From contig JAQNDB010000168.1 in NCBI GenBank assembly GCA_029204045.2, positions 57,337 through 121,336 of the forward strand: DNA of 64,000 nucleotides, written 5' to 3'. The notes under the pieces were generated by a model, which made no database searches, was not told where the DNA came from, and was given only the letters and a program-made list of their open reading frames with translations. The DNA comes from Tillandsia leiboldiana (lineage: Eukaryota > Streptophyta > Magnoliopsida > Poales > Bromeliaceae). Positions 33,845 to 44,005 of the stretch are shown piece by piece (the stretch's first letter is position 1; the number at the start of each line of letters is the position of its first letter). The position numbers and the translations under genes are program-made.

Positions 33845-36800
33845 ATGGCCAGGACTAGATCCACAGCCGAGGACACAGGGGCGGACGCAGCGGAAGCGAT
33901 GACCGCGGAGAATCAGCTCCTAAGGCAGCAGCTACGGGAGATGGCGGAGCAGTTGGCAGCCCTGAACGACCCCGTGCGCCAACTGACGCAGCAACAGCAG
34001 GCCGCTGCGACGGCGGAGGTTGCCCCGGGCCCTCTCCCGGGGCCAGCTGCACCGACAATGGGACCGCCGATAATGGAGACCGAAGGAAGGGCTGCCCCCA
34101 CCCGGGCCTCGGCGCCTGAGGTGCCCTTAACTCAACCGACGGCGCCGGAGGTGGCCCCTTCGACGGCAACGGCAGGGCCGGCGGCGACACCAATCGTCGG
34201 AATTGCTCCGAGTGTGACGGTAGTGTTACCCACTTCCGCCGCGACCGCCAACGTCGCGAAGGAGGGGGCGAATCTACCAAGCGAGCGAGACCGCGTGCGC
34301 GCCAACCTGGCCGACTTCAAGAAGTACGACCCGCCAATGTTCGAGGGGGACACGACAGACCCCTGGGTCGTGGAGAAATGGGTGGATACCATGGAGAAAT
34401 TATTCGAGGACCTATTGATGGAAGACCACGAGCGGGTCCCCCTGGCCGCCCACTTACTCGAGGGGAATGCCCGCATTTGGTGGAAGACGGTACGCCCCGG
34501 CTCTGCGTCGGGCGCTGCCCTTCCGTCATGGACTACCTTTAAACAGCAGCTATTCGGGGCGTTCTTTACCAATAGCGTGAAGAAACAACTGGAGGACGAC
34601 CTAAACCACATCAGGCAGGGAACCAAAACAGTAATGGAGTACCAGAGGGAGTTCGTGAGACTGGCGAACTGTGTCCCGTTCGTCATTCGGGATGAATCCC
34701 ATAAGGCGCAACTGTTTGTGGATGGATTGAGGACTGACATTTTCCAAGTGGTGGACGCGGCGGATCTACATACCTTTCAGAAAGTGGTCGACCGAGCCAC
34801 CATCGTGGAACGAGGCTTTGCCGTCACGCACGCCCGAAGGGAAGGCCCCCACCAGCAAGACGACAGGAAGCGGACCCAGACGACTTCAGGGGGAGGGGGC
34901 TCCTCCAGCGGGAATCGGCCCCCTAAGCGGTGGAGGCCCCAGCAGAGGACCAGGGGAGCGCCAGGAGAGGGACAACGCTCGGAGGATCGCTCTTGCGTGA
35001 TCTGTGGCGGGGCGCACCGAGTGATGGTTTGCTCCAAGAGACAGGACCATTGTTTCCGATGTGGCAAGCAAGGACACTTTCGTTTCAACTGCCCCCTGAA
35101 CCAAGGCACCACATCTTCAGCAGCCTCCGTGCCTTCACCCCAGCACGCAGGGCGAGGGAAAGCTCCAATGACGTCAGCCCCCAGACCGCCAGCACCCCGA
35201 CCTACAGGGGAAAAGCCACCACCTTCGGGAGGCCGCGTCTATTCGATGGGTCAGCAGGAGACACACCCGTCTGAGCACGTCGTCGCAGGTATCACTCTTG
35301 CTTCTGTTTATCGCGCTAGAACCCTTTTTGACACCGGGGCGACCCTCTCGTTTATGTCTCGAGACTTCGCACTGACCCATGATTTTGAGTTGAGACCCTT
35401 ACCCAGTTTGATGACCGTTCACACCGCGGGGGGATCCTTGGAGGCACGCAACATGGTACCTTCCTGCCCTATATGGATGGGAAGGCTCCCGTGCCCCTGG
35501 GATCTGGTAGTCATTCCGTTGAAAGAGTATGATGTAGTGCTCGGAATGGATTGGCTCACGTGGTACCTTGCGGTCATAGACTGCGAGAAGCGCGAGGTGC
35601 GACTGATGTACCCCGATTTTCCGGAGAACGTGTACTTGGCTTGCAAGAGCGTTTCCTTTTCTTCCATGATTCTTGCATCCCGAGCCAGGAAGTTGGTTGA
35701 GGGCGGGTGTATGGCCTACTTGGTGTCGGTGGCCCTGGCCGCCGGATCCTCCACGACACTCCCCGACATCCCTGTGGTGAGGGACTTCCCAGATGTCTTT
35801 CCGGCCGAATTACCTGGTTTACCCCCCGAGCGAGAAGTTGTCTTTCCTATTGAGCTTCCACCCGGCACACGACCAATCACGAAGGCCCCCTACAGGATGG
35901 CCTTCGCGGAGCTGAAGGAACTTAAAGCGCAGCTAGAGGACCTTCTGGACAGGGGGTTTATCAGACCAAGTGTGTCCCCTTGGGGCGCACCTGTACTCTT
36001 TGTACGAAAGAAAGACGGGAGCTTGCGGTTGTGCATCGACTACCGGGAAATCAACAAAGTCACAGTGAAAAACAAGTATCCCCTACCTAGGATTGATGAC
36101 CTCTTTGACCAGCTGCGGGGTGCAACTGTCTTCTCAAAGATCGACCTGCAGTCGGGCTACCACCAGCTCAGAGTTCGAGACGAGGATATTCCGAAGACGG
36201 CGTTCCGGACTCGGTATGGCCATTACGAGTTCACAGTAATGCCATTCGGGCTTACCAATGCCCCAGCGGTGTTCATGGACATGATGAACCGAGTTTTCAG
36301 GCCCTTCCTGGATCAGTTCGTAGTGGTCTTCATCGACGACATCCTAATTTACTCCACCACCGATGAGAAGCACGAGGAGCACCTACGAATTGTTCTACAG
36401 ACTCTTAGGGAGCAGGAGCTATTCGCAAAACTTAAGAAATGCGAATTTTGGCTTCGCGAGGTGGGGTTTCTGGGGCATATCATTTCAGCAGCAGGAGTCG
36501 CAGTGGATCCCAAGAAGGTGGAGTCGGTGACCGACTGGCCCCAGCCGACCACGGTGACAGAGGTGCGCAGCTTCTTGGGCCTTGCGGGATACTACAGACG
36601 TTTCGTGGAGGGTTTCTCGAAGATTGCGACCCCTCTGAACCGCCTAACCCGGAAAGGAGTAAAGTTCATTTGGACGGCCCAATGCCAAGAGAACTTTGAA
36701 GAACTTAAGAAGCGGTTAACAAGAGCGCCTGTGCTTGCCTTACCAACCCCCGGGGAAGACTACGAAGTCTACTACGATGCATCGCGAATAGGACTGGGAG

Positions 36801-38683
36801 GAGTACTAATGCAGCAAGGAAGAGTCATAGCCTATGCTTCAAGGCAACTCAAGGATTACGAACAGAACTACCCGATCCATGACTTGGAACTTGCCGCAGT
36901 GGTCTTCGTTCTGAAACTGTGGAGGCACTACCTCTACGGTGTGCATTGCAACGTGTTCTCGGACCACCAAAGCCTTAAGTACCTTTTCACCCAGAAGGAG
37001 CTTAACCTATGGCAGAGGAGGTGGTTGGAGCTACTGAAGGATTACGACTTGACCATCCAGTACCACCCGGGGAAAGCAAATGTTGTAGCCGATGCTCTAA
37101 GCAGGAAGGGACAAGCAGAAGGAACTTCGGCGGGCACGATCACGCAGCAGAATGACTTGATCGCGGAATTTTCACGATTGAGGTTGGAGGTGGTACCAGC
37201 AGGGACGGTTGAGCGACTGTTGACCTTAACAGTCGCGCCGACCCTATTGGAGAGGATTCGAGAAGGCCAAGGTGCGGATCCACAGCTGCAGCTGGAACGA
37301 GATAGGATTTCACCGGAGCAGAAAGGAGACTTTGCAGTGGGAACGGACGGCACCCTTCGGTTCCGAGGGCGGGTCTGCGTGCCTGATCTGCCGGATCTAA
37401 AGAAGGAAATCCTGACCGAAGCACATTGCGCCCCCTACGTGGCGCACCCTGGGGGCACCAAGATGTACCGGGATATCCGACAGACCTTCTGGTGGCCAAG
37501 ATTGAAGGGAGATGTGACGCTGTTCGTGGCTCACTGTTTGATTTGCCAACAGGTGAAAGCCGAGCATCAACGGCCGGCAGGGAAATTGCAACCTCTACCC
37601 GTGCCCGAATGGAAATGGGAGCAAATCACAATGGACTTTGTCACCGGATTCCCACGTTCGCAGCAGGGACACGACGCCATCTGGGTTGTCGTGGATCGGC
37701 TAACGAAGTCAGCTCATTTCCTACCCATCCACACGACCTGGACACGCGACCGGCTGGCTCAAGTCTACCTCAGCGAGATTGTGAGGCTGCACGGGGTGCC
37801 GACAACGATCACCTCGGACAGGGACACAAGGTTCGTTTCGAACTTTTGGAAGAGTCTACAACGAGCCTTGGGGACCAAGTTACACTTCAGCTCAGCCTTT
37901 CACCCCCAGACGGACGGGCAATCCGAGCGGGTGATTCAGATACTCGAGGACATGCTTCGAGCGTGCGTACTGGATTTGGGAGACGGATGGTCGCGCTACC
38001 TACCCCTTGCAGAGTTCGCTTATAACAACAGCTACCAAGCGAGCATTCAGATGGCGCCGTACGAAGCATTGTACAGCAGACGCTGTAGATCCCCGATCTG
38101 TTGGGACGATCTGGGGGAGAGAAAGTTTTTGGGGCCGGACCTGGTGGCCGAGACTGAGGAAAGGGTGCGCCTCATCAGGCGACGTTTGGCGACCGCCCAG
38201 AGCCGGCAAAAGAGCTATGCAGACCAGAGACGTCGCGACTTGGAATTCCAGGTGGGAGAACACGTGTTACTGCGGGTGTCGCCGTCAAAGGGGGTGAAGC
38301 GGTTTGGGTTGAGGGGCAAGCTGAGCCCGCGATACGTAGGGCCGTTTGAGATTCTGGAGCGCATCGGCCCGGTAGCCTACCGCCTCGCCCTACCACCGAA
38401 TCTTGACCGCGTTCATGATGTGTTCCACGTATCCATGCTTCGGAAGTACCTCCCCGACCCATCGCGAGTGCTTGACGCCTCTGCGATTGAACTCAAGGAG
38501 GATTTAAGTTTCGCGGAAGTACCGGTGCGGATCCTAGCCCGGGAGGACAAAAAGCTGCGTAGTCGGACAATTCCCTACGTAAAGGTGCTTTGGAGCAATC
38601 AAGAAGAGCGTGAGGCAACTTGGGAACCCGAGTCAAAGATGACGGAGTGCAACCCGGACCTGTTCGCTGCTGGGGAAGATTAA
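33845..38683 (+). CDS. gag-pol: E gag-pol polyprotein (1612 aa), intact
   Basis: Single frame encoding all retrotransposon proteins, to be cut by its own protease. The ATG at 33845 (GATCATGGCC) is the first of the frame after the leader. Approximate residues: Gln-rich N-terminus 25-60; Pro/Ala/Thr linker 60-140; gag core 160-300 (WVVEKWVDTMEKLFEDLL, IWWKTVRPG); zinc knuckles CVICGGAHRVMVC near 384 and CFRCGKQGHFRFNC near 404; protease LFDTGA near 493; RT 640-900 with the catalytic FIDD near 828; RNase H from about 970 (YDASRIGLGG, HDLELAAVVFVLKLW); integrase zinc region 1190-1240 (AHPGGTKM, CLICQ); integrase catalytic Asp in MDFVTGF near 1264, Asp in TSDRDTRF near 1324, Glu in SERVIQ near 1361; GPF/Y near 1498; chromodomain-like tail 1560-1605. 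The chromodomain may direct insertion into heterochromatin (known for chromoviruses). All catalytic motifs look intact. No gag-pol frameshift or stop is present. Confidence 0.96.
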   Translation: MARTRSTAEDTGADAAEAMTAENQLLRQQLREMAEQLAALNDPVRQLTQQQQAAATAEVAPGPLPGPAAPTMGPPIMETEGRAAPTRASAPEVPLTQPTAPEVAPSTATAGPAATPIVGIAPSVTVVLPTSAATANVAKEGANLPSERDRVRANLADFKKYDPPMFEGDTTDPWVVEKWVDTMEKLFEDLLMEDHERVPLAAHLLEGNARIWWKTVRPGSASGAALPSWTTFKQQLFGAFFTNSVKKQLEDDLNHIRQGTKTVMEYQREFVRLANCVPFVIRDESHKAQLFVDGLRTDIFQVVDAADLHTFQKVVDRATIVERGFAVTHARREGPHQQDDRKRTQTTSGGGGSSSGNRPPKRWRPQQRTRGAPGEGQRSEDRSCVICGGAHRVMVCSKRQDHCFRCGKQGHFRFNCPLNQGTTSSAASVPSPQHAGRGKAPMTSAPRPPAPRPTGEKPPPSGGRVYSMGQQETHPSEHVVAGITLASVYRARTLFDTGATLSFMSRDFALTHDFELRPLPSLMTVHTAGGSLEARNMVPSCPIWMGRLPCPWDLVVIPLKEYDVVLGMDWLTWYLAVIDCEKREVRLMYPDFPENVYLACKSVSFSSMILASRARKLVEGGCMAYLVSVALAAGSSTTLPDIPVVRDFPDVFPAELPGLPPEREVVFPIELPPGTRPITKAPYRMAFAELKELKAQLEDLLDRGFIRPSVSPWGAPVLFVRKKDGSLRLCIDYREINKVTVKNKYPLPRIDDLFDQLRGATVFSKIDLQSGYHQLRVRDEDIPKTAFRTRYGHYEFTVMPFGLTNAPAVFMDMMNRVFRPFLDQFVVVFIDDILIYSTTDEKHEEHLRIVLQTLREQELFAKLKKCEFWLREVGFLGHIISAAGVAVDPKKVESVTDWPQPTTVTEVRSFLGLAGYYRRFVEGFSKIATPLNRLTRKGVKFIWTAQCQENFEELKKRLTRAPVLALPTPGEDYEVYYDASRIGLGGVLMQQGRVIAYASRQLKDYEQNYPIHDLELAAVVFVLKLWRHYLYGVHCNVFSDHQSLKYLFTQKELNLWQRRWLELLKDYDLTIQYHPGKANVVADALSRKGQAEGTSAGTITQQNDLIAEFSRLRLEVVPAGTVERLLTLTVAPTLLERIREGQGADPQLQLERDRISPEQKGDFAVGTDGTLRFRGRVCVPDLPDLKKEILTEAHCAPYVAHPGGTKMYRDIRQTFWWPRLKGDVTLFVAHCLICQQVKAEHQRPAGKLQPLPVPEWKWEQITMDFVTGFPRSQQGHDAIWVVVDRLTKSAHFLPIHTTWTRDRLAQVYLSEIVRLHGVPTTITSDRDTRFVSNFWKSLQRALGTKLHFSSAFHPQTDGQSERVIQILEDMLRACVLDLGDGWSRYLPLAEFAYNNSYQASIQMAPYEALYSRRCRSPICWDDLGERKFLGPDLVAETEERVRLIRRRLATAQSRQKSYADQRRRDLEFQVGEHVLLRVSPSKGVKRFGLRGKLSPRYVGPFEILERIGPVAYRLALPPNLDRVHDVFHVSMLRKYLPDPSRVLDASAIELKEDLSFAEVPVRILAREDKKLRSRTIPYVKVLWSNQEEREATWEPESKMTECNPDLFAAGED

Positions 38684-38719
38684 GTTTCGGGGACGAAACT
38701 TGTTTTTAGCGGTAAGTGG
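38684..38719 (+). other. E 3' untranslated segment and probable polypurine tract
   Basis: After the stop comes GTTTCGGGGACGAAAC, a perfect inverted repeat (GTTTCG...CGAAAC), then AGCGGTAAGTGG directly before the LTR, which would serve as polypurine tract. The GTTTCG...CGAAAC arrangement recurs with small variations at the 3' ends of A1, A2, B2, D and H. Confidence 0.6.
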
Positions 38720-41349
38720 TGTAAGACCCGGCCTTTCCTTAACCCTTCGGTCACCCTCTTCTTGTAATGCCCGACCGAGGGCCTCATTTTTGGTGTTTTT
38801 CCGGACAGACCGTCGGGGCCCGCAGATAATTTTAGGCGGTAGAGCTCGCGGAGCGGAGCGCGCGGGCGCGATCGGTTTCTTTTTCCGACTTCCGGTCTGA
38901 CCAGAATTAATTCTCGAAGTTGGGGTCCCCCTTAGGCGTCTCGGGATCCGTGTTGGCAACCCGCACACCTTTTAAGGTAAACCCTAATCCTTTTTAGTAT
39001 TTATATGGCCGTGTGGGAAAGAGGATTAGGGTTCCTCTTATTTTCTTTTGGTGGCCGCCTCTTTTCTTTTTCTTCCTCCCTCGTAGCCGCCGGCAAAGAG
39101 TAACCAAGCACACCGCAAGGGTGGACCGGTGGAGGCAAGCGGACGATCCCTCTCTTTCCTCCTCTTTCGCACATCGAGGTGAGTCGGATGCGTTTCGTTC
39201 GGGGGAATCTCCCCCTTTTTCTTTTGTTGGTCACGAGGAGGGAGAAGGGGCGGCGCCATCGCGCACCGCTGCGCGCGGGGCCGGCCGCGGGTGGGGCGCC
39301 GTGCGGGCAGGTGCCGCGCGGGGTCGCCCCACACCGCAGGCAGCGCGCCCGCGCGACACTCGGCCGCGCGGGGCCGCCCACAAGAGGGGGCGCCCGCGCG
39401 GGCTGGTGCCGCGCGGGGCCGCCCCGCACCGCGTGCAGCGCGCCCGCGCGGCGCTCGGCCGCGCGGGGCCGCCCGCAGGAGGGGCGCCCGCGCGGGCTGG
39501 TGCCGCGCGGGGTCGCCCCGCACCGCGGGCAGCGCGCCCGCGCGGCGCTCGGCCGCGCGGGGCCGCCCGCAGGAGGGGCGCCGCGCGGGCTGGTGCCGCG
39601 CGGGGTCGCCCCGCACCGCGGGCAGCGCGCCCGCGCGGCGCTCGGCCGCGCGGGGCCGCCCGCAGGAAGGGCGCCGCGCGGGCTGGTGCCGCGCGGGGTC
39701 GCCCCGCACCGCGGGCAGCGCGCCCGCGCGGCGCTCGGCCGCGCGGGGCCGCCCGCAGGAGGGGCGCCGCGCGGGCTGGTGCCGCGCGGGGTCGCCCCGC
39801 ACCGCGGGCAGCGCGCCCGCGCGGCGCTCGGCCGCGCGGGGCCGCCCGCAGGAGGGGCGCCCGCGCGGGCTGGTGCCGCGCGGGGTCGCCCCGCACCGCG
39901 GGCAGCGCGCCCGCGCGGCGCTCGGCCGCGCGGGGCCGCCCGCAGGAGGGGCGCCCGCGCGGGCTGGTGCCAGCGCGGGGCTGCGCCCAGGCAGAGTGTT
40001 CGTCGCACGGGCCGGTGCCGTGCGAAGAACTCCGCCGCACGCTGTTGGGAGTCGTTGTAAGTTTCGGACTTCTAAGTCTCGACTTGCCCATGTTCCTTCA
40101 GGAGTGCGGGACGCTGTTGGCGACTGGAGCACAGACGCGGACTGGACGAACGCAGGACGACGCACACAAGGTGGGTACGTTCCCGGGGATTGCGGGAATA
40201 GGGATTAACTGTTAGAAATAGCATGTTGGGGCAAGGTGGAATTATTAGTCTCCTTCTGTTTATGCACTAACCCTGTTATGTTATGATACTTAATGTCAAT
40301 CTGAGGCTCAAGTTTTGCTACACGCACACCCGCGGTTTGGCCACCGCAAGGGTGTGCTTTTCCGGAAAAGTGGTACGTTGACCCGTGTACCCCACGCGGC
40401 GGTGGCGTTAGGAATGGGGGCCCCCATGGGTGGGGGGTGTGAGCGGTGATGTCGAGGCAGGTGCTCGGCGGCCGAGGCAGGTGCTCGGCGGTGGGCATCG
40501 CGGAAGGTGCACGATGTTGTTTGATACAGGGTGTGGTTTTGGTGGATGATGCATGGGAGGGATGGTTGCTCCGGTGTTTGTGGTTTGCCTTATCATTGTT
40601 TTTCTACGCTTATCATGCTATTTCTAGTCACTGACTTCCCACACCGTGACAGGTTCGTCCAGGGGCGAGTGCTAGGGCGCCGGTGAGGACGCGAGAGTGC
40701 TGATCTGATTTTTGGGTGACTTCAGATACAGTGACTCTTCTTTCCCTTTTCTTTTATTATTCATGTTAGCTAGCTGTGGATTGCGACACCCCCGTGGGGT
40801 CGAAGTGGATGTTGCCCTTCTTCCTTTTAGAATAATTGAATGAATACTACGTTCTCTCTTACTTGGCCGTTTTGAACGATGAAAAGCAAAGAAAACCGTA
40901 TGCGAAAACTACTTTTAAAACGTGGGTGTCGTGTGGGCACCGAGCTTTACAAACCTTGTGGGATTTATGTGTTTGCGAACTCTTTTCACAAACGATGGCA
41001 TCGTGTGGATGCCGCTTTCAAAACCTTGTGATTATTTATCCTTTCAAAACACCGGCCTCTATGCTCTAAGTGAATGCTAGAATATCATGTGAATTGTTTG
41101 GTTGTATGTGTACGAGACCCCAACTGATGTGGTTAGAGATTGTATGTGCTACGCCTTGTGAGACACTTTGTAGTTGAGACGCCGTGCATATACAAAGGAG
41201 ACTCTGCCCGTTTGTAGAGTGAATTTGTGTATGCGGCGGGTCTGGACACGCGCCGGGGAGTATTGTTTTACAAAAAAAAAAAATATATGGCTGAATCAGG
41301 GGCATCGGTGGCTCCTCTTCCGCGTGATTCGAACCCCCGGGGCGTGACA
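38720..41349 (+). repeat. E 3' LTR (2630 bp), shared with a following internal fragment
   Basis: Colinear with the 5' LTR (offset about 7760), including all eight units of the GC array (39402, 39496, 39589, 39682, 39775, 39869, 39963 and the variant unit before). The telobox inverted repeat and TATA box recur at about 38980-39033. It ends GGGGCGTGACA at 41349 and runs straight into a second primer site. Confidence 0.95.
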
Positions 41350-42459
41350 GATTAAGATGGTATCAGAGCGGTAAACTTTAACCACAACAGTCGGGGCCTA
41401 ACATCCACGGGCGCAATACTCTGGCTACTGAGTAATAAAGTGAACACGGGATAAATAAAACGCGAGTGCTCGTTGAGAGAAAGGGGGGGGGGGGGGGGGG
41501 GGAAATTAGTGTTCTTTTTCTTTTTCTCCCTTTAGGGCCAGCACTAGCGGCGTTCCGTTTTGTTTAAACTAGGAGTAACTGGTCCGCGCAAATGTTCAGA
41601 TCATGGCCAGGACTAGATCCACAGCCGAGGACACAGGGGCGGACGCAGCGGAAGCGATGACCGCGGAGAATCAGCTCCTAAGGCAGCAGCTACGGGAGAT
41701 GGCGGAGCAGTTGGCTGCCCTGAACGACCCCGTGCGCCAACTGACGCAGCAACAGCAGGCCGCTGCGACGGCGGAGGTTGCCCCGGGCCCTCTCCCGGGG
41801 CCAGCTGCACCGGCAATGGGACCGCCGATAATGGAGACCGAAGGAAGGGCTGCCCCCACCCGGGCCTCGGCGCCTGAGGTTCCCTTAACTCAACCGACGG
41901 CGCCGGAGGTGGCCCCTTCGACGGCAACGGCAGGGCCGGCGGCGACACCAATCGTCGGAATTGCTCCGAGTGTGACGGTAGTGTTACCCACTTCCGCCGC
42001 GACCGCCAACGTCGCGAAGGAGGGGGCGAATCTACCAAGCGAGCGAGACCGCGTGCGCGCCAACCTGGCCGACTTCAAGAAGTACGACCCGCCAATGTTC
42101 GAGGGGGACACGACAGACCCCTGGGTCGTGGAGAAATGGGTGGATACCATGGAGAAATTATTCGAGGACCTATTGATGGAAGACCACGAGCGGGTCCCCC
42201 TGGCCGCCCACTTACTCGAGGGGAATGCCCGTATTTGGTGGAAGACGGTACGCCCCGGCTCTGCGTCGGGCGCTGCCCTTCCGTCATGGACTACCTTTAA
42301 ACAGCAGCTATTCGGGGCGTTCTTTACCAATAGCGTGAAGAAACAACTGGAGGATGACCTAAACCACATCAGGCAGGGAACCAAAACAGTAATGGAGTAC
42401 CAGAGGGAGTTCGTGAGACTGGCGAACTGTGTCCCGTTCGTCATTCGGGATGAATCCCA
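41350..42459 (+). mobile_element. Second E internal region, truncated (leader and partial gag)
   Basis: Starts GATTAAGATGGTATCAGAGC with a primer site at 41358-41369, poly-G at 41483-41502 and a gag start at 41603. Almost identical to 33589-34690. Homology ends after GATGAATCCCA at 42459, followed by unrelated sequence. Together with the preceding E it gives LTR-internal-LTR-internal(partial). Confidence 0.92.
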
Positions 42460-42520
42460 GAACGTCGGCAGAGGAAGGGGTTCGGAACACAAGAGCCGGT
42501 GCAACGATCTGCTGTATTAA
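41603..42520 (+). pseudogene. gag: Truncated second gag of E (305 aa, chimeric end)
   Basis: Residues 1-285 match E gag with a handful of differences (for example Thr to Ala in the linker). After VIRDES the frame enters sequence on the far side of the breakpoint and adds about 20 unrelated residues before TAA. The zinc knuckles, protease and all of pol are missing. The N-terminal gag core is present, so a transcript from the upstream LTR could make a truncated gag, which in other systems can interfere with particle assembly; that is speculation. Confidence 0.85.
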
Positions 42521-42779
42521 CAGCCGCACCAGGTGCATGAACACCGTCAGCAGGCCCACCGTGTCCCGTGCTGGTTGCTTAATCCATTGATTCTTAGCAA
42601 CCATCAAGACCCCGGTGGCAGCCGGCCTCGACCCCAGCCACCATAACAACACGACTACACAAACACGACAACCGGACTAAACCGGAAAACCAAACTTAAC
42701 CCGGACACACACACAGCACAAGTCAGCTCTAGACTCCCCTAGCATAGCACTTAATCAACTATCGAGGAAAGGGACCTAC
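42460..42779 (-). mobile_element. Element D internal sequence, probably decayed gag N-terminus
   Basis: Sequence between the truncated E copy and solo LTR F. The minus strand has a stretch reading HLVRLLIQQIVAPA, weakly like the gag N-terminal PVRQLTQQQQAAATA of E. It sits where D gag belongs, since its primer site and 5' LTR follow to the right. Weak evidence; no open gene. Confidence 0.4.
42775..42779. other. Target-site duplication of solo LTR F, left (CCTAC)
   Basis: CCTAC before the LTR, repeated exactly at 46895-46899 after it. Confidence 0.9.
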
Positions 42780-43734
42780 TGTAGAATACCGGGTTTTCGG
42801 ATGGCGCGCCGACCTCGCAAGATGGCGTGGTGTGGAGGAATTGCCTCGGGCATGTTGCTTATCTGTTTACAGATGATGTCGGGTTGATTCGGATCAACGC
42901 GGAAGCCCTAGTTTGATTCGGAGTTTTCCGGGCTTTGTGCACCGATAGAGGACTGGTTTCGGGGATGCATCGACTTCAGTGGTGTGCTGAAAATTGGGAA
43001 AATACTTGGAACGGGTGTACTTAGGAATTACAGCTGATTTCGGGAGGTTCCGGACTGACGCGGAGGACCCGAAGGCGAAAAATGAGTCGGAACTGACAAT
43101 TTTGAAGCCGGTTTTTGGATGAGCACCCCGACGCAACGGTTGAGCTTTTTGGGGAGAAAAAGCTGTGGACATGTGTTTTTTCAAATTACAGCGGAGTTCG
43201 GGAGGTTCCGGACTGGGGCGGAGGCCCTGAGGGCAAAAAGTGACTTGGAGTTGGCTAGTATGGATTTAATTAATTATTTAATTAAATTATTTGGATTTTA
43301 CTGTTGCTTCAGATTGCATTGCAAAAAAAAAGGGGATTTAAAGCTTCTGTTATATTGGATGGAGATATTTTTTTCGAAGTGCATTTATTGCCCAACTACC
43401 CCCTCCCACTCACACCTTTAATTAGCAATCTGCTAATTATGTTGCCAAGTCACCATCTCCTTCACAAAGGCAAAACAGAGTAATGGGGGGTGAAACAGAG
43501 TAAGAGAGAAAGGAATAGAACGAGAAGAAAAGAGGGAAGAAGATGAAGAAAGTGATGCTGAAGAGAAGGAAAGAGTGGATTGAATGTGAGTTGATGGTGG
43601 AATCTTGCTGCTAGAAGCCTTGTGGAGCCGAGCGAAGCGCCGTCAAGCCTTAGTAGAGGTATGTGGCATTTGCAGTTCTTTTTTTTCGTAGGCTTTGTTT
43701 TTTTGGGGGTTTTGGTTGCCTGCCTGGTGAGGAG

Positions 43735-44005
43735 GTGAGGCGGCAGGTGCTGCGCGCGCGGCGGAGGCGCGCGCAGCGGGTGCGCGCAGCTGGGGCGCCG
43801 CTTGGCCGCGGGCGCGCAGCCTGCATGCGCGCGGCGCGCAGCACGCAGCCTGCGCGCGGCCCGCATGCGCGCGGCCTGCGTGCGCGCGGTGCGCAGCGCG
43901 CAACTGGCACGCGCTGCGGGCTAGGGCGCCGCGCGGCGGGCCCTGGCACCGTGCGGCAGCCGCATCAGCGTGCGCGCGGCATCAGCGTAGCGCAGCGGCA
44001 GCGGC
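43735..44005. repeat. GC-rich block in solo LTR F
   Basis: GCGCGC-dense sequence with recurring TGCGCGCGGC and GCAGCCTGC pieces. Analogous in position to the GC arrays of A and E. Non-coding. Confidence 0.7.

Larger units (their letters stand above)
30959..41349 (+). mobile_element. E: intact Tekay-type Ty3/gypsy retrotransposon
   Basis: Complete LTR-gag-pol-LTR element: 5' LTR 30959-33588, primer site, a poly-G tract, one uninterrupted 1612-codon gag-pol, 3' LTR 38720-41349. Both LTRs are 2630 bp and differ at roughly 29 sites by my count by eye (about 1%). Everything needed for autonomous movement seems present. It has no matching target duplication, because its right LTR is followed by a second internal region (41350-42459) rather than flanking DNA. 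It sits inside the decayed element D, in opposite orientation. Confidence 0.95.

Noticed and set aside
34132..34740. Antisense frames of about 200 aa opposite E gag (also 41890-42504, 37042-37353)
   Set aside because: Mirror frames of a strongly coding sequence; no independent support.
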